Shown: in pieces, positions 35,571 through 37,230 of the stretch
How positions within the stretch are numbered: position 1 is the stretch's first letter
Layout of the letters: every line of letters starts with the position of its first letter
Source of the DNA: an uncultured Pseudomonadales bacterium
GTDB taxonomy: Bacteria; Pseudomonadota; Gammaproteobacteria; Pseudomonadales; Pseudohongiellaceae
DNA: 37,230 nt
Assembly (NCBI GenBank): GCA_943842505.1
Contig: CALTDI010000026.1
Span: forward strand, 1 to 37,230
Direction: 5' to 3'
Notes under the pieces: model-generated
What the model saw: only the letters and a program-made list of their open reading frames with translations
Database searches by the model: none
Told to the model about the DNA's origin: nothing
Program-made: the position numbers and the translations under genes

Positions 35571-35949
35571 ATGTACACAGTTTCAGTAAGACGTGAATTG
35601 ATTGCCAGGCACTATCTCATCGGCGGCGACTGGGGCGCCGAGAACGATCCCCATTCTCATCCCTATGTCATCGAAGTCCGGCTAGAAGGCTGCCGAACTG
35701 GATCAGCATGGCTACCTCGTGGATATTGTTAAGATCGAGGAAGAACTGCAGGGAGTTGTCGACTATTTCGGTGAGAGCATGCTCAACGAGCTGCCCGAAT
35801 TCGAAGGGCTAAACCCTAGCATCGAACACTTCAGCCGTATCGTCTGTGGCAGGTTGCTGGATGGCATCAAGCCACCGGGTTCGGGACGCTTTACCGTCAG
35901 GATCTGGGAGAATGACAGCTGCTGGGCAGCCTATGTCATGGATTATTAA
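35571..35949 (+). pseudogene. PTPS/QueD-like protein, one frame change
   Basis: The protein reads from ATG 35571 (MYTVSVRRELIARHYL) to GLEG at about 35690, then on in the next frame from AELDQHGYLVDIVKIEEEL to the TAA at 35947-35949. One base too many around 35688-35691 explains this (expected gaaggcgccgaactgg). The family is the T-fold 6-pyruvoyltetrahydropterin synthase / 6-carboxytetrahydropterin synthase: His in ARHYL, then HSH zinc ligands in NDPHSHPYVIEV, and the catalytic Glu in IWENDSCWAAY. The nucleophilic Cys of the CxxxHGH motif is absent (NDPHSH), so chemistry differs from QueD. The gene starts 37 bases after the dehydrogenase. The cause may be an error in sequence, or decay. Confidence 0.82.
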
Positions 35950-36064
35950 CCAGGCTGCTGTCTCGCCCAATCGAAGGGGGCGAGGATTCTGTGATACTGG
36001 AAAACTGGTAAGAGGGTGAGTGTCTGCTCTTGGCTGTGACAGAAAGAACAATCAGAGAAACTGA

Positions 36065-36535
36065 ATGAACTGGGATGCAATTGGTGCAGTTGGCGAAATA
36101 ATCGGTGCAATCGCGGTCGTTGTCTCCTTGATGTATCTGGCAGTTCAGATAAGAACAAGTAGCAAACTGGCGAAAGCGCAGATGTTTCAGAGCGCCGTCG
36201 CCGAACAGTCACGAGTTGCTGATGGAGTTACAAACGATCCTGAAAACTTTGAGGTCTGGTTAAAGATGTATGGCGACGAGAAACTGACCACCCCGGAGTA
36301 TGCACGAGCAAGTTTCATACTCTCAAGAGTCATGCAAGCGATGTTGGCGATACAGATTGGTTATGACAACGGTCAGATTTCGAAAGAGTTCTTTCTGGAC
36401 GCCAAAGCTCAGACTGCGGAATTGCTTGCTGGGAAAGCCCGACCTCTGGCGAGGAGGTATCTTGAAAGGAACCACCCTAATCTAAAAAACAGCCAGATCT
36501 TCTCGGATATCATGGAGCCAGAAACGGACACATAA
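36065..36535 (+). CDS. Small one-TM protein, paralogue A
   Basis: 156 residues. N-terminal TM segment about 5-27 (AIGAVGEIIGAIAVVVSLMY), followed by AVQIRTSSK and an all-helical soluble part of about 120 residues. I do not know the family by name; uncharacterised proteins of this layout are frequent in marine bacteria. Starts at ATG 36065. It is followed 97 bases later by a paralogue with the same N-terminal pattern. Function unknown. Confidence 0.72.
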   Translation: MNWDAIGAVGEIIGAIAVVVSLMYLAVQIRTSSKLAKAQMFQSAVAEQSRVADGVTNDPENFEVWLKMYGDEKLTTPEYARASFILSRVMQAMLAIQIGYDNGQISKEFFLDAKAQTAELLAGKARPLARRYLERNHPNLKNSQIFSDIMEPETDT

Positions 36536-36632
36536 CAAGAGACAGCGGTATCAAATAACGGAATTTCTGTTTAGAAATCTGGAATGAACGGCAGCTTCTG
36601 GCCGAGAGTGATCGTTAATAACGAGAATAAAA

Positions 36633-37139
36633 ATGACAATTCAAGATTGGGGCGCAGTTGGTGAACTGATTGGTAGCGCAGGCGTCTTAGTCTCGCTGAT
36701 TTATCTCTCAGTTCAAATTCGCCTCGTTAGGAAGCAAACAACGCTTGATTCCGAACTTCATCTTACAGATCAGATGTCGCGCCACATAGAGCAAATGGGG
36801 CGTGATCCAGAGCTCGCCCGGATCGTGGAGCTAGCGAATACGAACCCTTCTCAACTTAATGAAGACGAGAGTCGGAGAGCGATGTGGTGGCAAATTAGTT
36901 TCTTGCACATGTGTGAAGGACTTTATCATAGATTTAAGAATGGGCATGTATCCCGGGACGCGTGGGCACCTTATGAGCGCGGACTCGCAGGGCTTTTTGA
37001 AACGGGTTTTTTGCCCAAGTGGTGGGCTACGAGTCAGAAATTGCTCTATACAGATTCGTTTCAGAAATACATCGACGAAGAGCTGCCCAAAGTAGCTAGC
37101 AAATGGAAATACGATTCAGCAGACACAAGTACTGATTAA
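36633..37139 (+). CDS. Small one-TM protein, paralogue B
   Basis: 168 residues from ATG 36633 (aataaaa before it, weak ribosome site). The first 30 residues repeat the pattern of the previous gene: DWGAVGELIGSAGVLVSLIYL-type TM helix, then SVQIRLVRKQT. Conserved arrangement further on includes a DPELARI.ELA segment comparable with DPENFEVWLKM in paralogue A, and Trp-rich MWWQIS and PKWWATS. So the pair comes from an old tandem duplication. Function unknown. About 90 bases without a gene follow to the window end. Confidence 0.72.
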   Translation: MTIQDWGAVGELIGSAGVLVSLIYLSVQIRLVRKQTTLDSELHLTDQMSRHIEQMGRDPELARIVELANTNPSQLNEDESRRAMWWQISFLHMCEGLYHRFKNGHVSRDAWAPYERGLAGLFETGFLPKWWATSQKLLYTDSFQKYIDEELPKVASKWKYDSADTSTD

Positions 37140-37230
37140 CATCGCCATGCCACGCGGTTCCTGTTGGATTGTGTGCTAATGTCTGCAGTTGACCGGAAGG
37201 TGCCGTAAAAAAGTGAAATTTCATGCCTGA

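Overview
The window looks like the chromosome of a Gram-negative, probably marine or aquatic, heterotrophic gammaproteobacterium. This is inferred from two TonB-dependent receptors, an alginate-export-type porin, a SapC-family protein, many Sec signal peptides, and a mix of degradative enzymes (BKACE, nitrile hydratase, CaiB/BaiF CoA-transferase, cyclase-family hydrolase). There are no rRNA, tRNA, phage, IS or CRISPR features that I can support. The genus cannot be fixed from the sequence.

Layout. 1-116: end of an OmpR/PhoB-type response regulator. 596-3538: a large TonB-dependent receptor with a strong terminator and a 13-bp tandem repeat behind it. 3778-4602 (minus): a beta-keto acid cleavage enzyme. 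4767-7125: a START-domain protein followed by a complete cobalt-type nitrile hydratase set (alpha, beta, accessory protein), with overlapping or nearly touching genes. 7183-8912: a methyltransferase and a Tag-like glycosylase homologue. 8919-10139 (minus): an alpha/beta-hydrolase-OsmC fusion. 10378-14219: a periplasmic oxidation module (multicopper oxidase, PQQ dehydrogenase, cytochrome c) in which the first two genes carry frame disruptions. 14327-20988: a bestrophin-like membrane protein, a secreted protein overlapping a Shewanella-like phosphatase, a cyclase, an FMN-binding protein, a SOUL protein and a TerB-like protein. 21084-24539: CoA-transferase, DUF2288, a zinc-ribbon/HELGH membrane protein and SapC. 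24665-31812: porin, a 59-residue membrane protein, a PgdA-like deacetylase lipoprotein, an M20 peptidase and a second TonB receptor.

32200-33044 is a scar: the first ~65 codons of a P-type ATPase are joined to a metallo-beta-lactamase-fold protein that has lost its N-terminus. 33151-35949 is the most interesting block. A GTP cyclohydrolase II, a stand-alone RibD-type reductase and an MDR-family dehydrogenase overlap by 4 bases at each junction, and a PTPS/QueD-like gene follows 37 bases later. The set lacks the other riboflavin genes and looks like a dedicated branch pathway from GTP to an unidentified pyrimidine or pterin product. Two paralogous one-TM proteins close the window.

Four net +1 frame changes (two in the multicopper oxidase, one between signal peptide and body of the PQQ enzyme, one in the PTPS-like gene) all have the same sign. 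Either this genome carries decaying genes or the assembly has single-base insertion errors. Reads over these sites would settle it.
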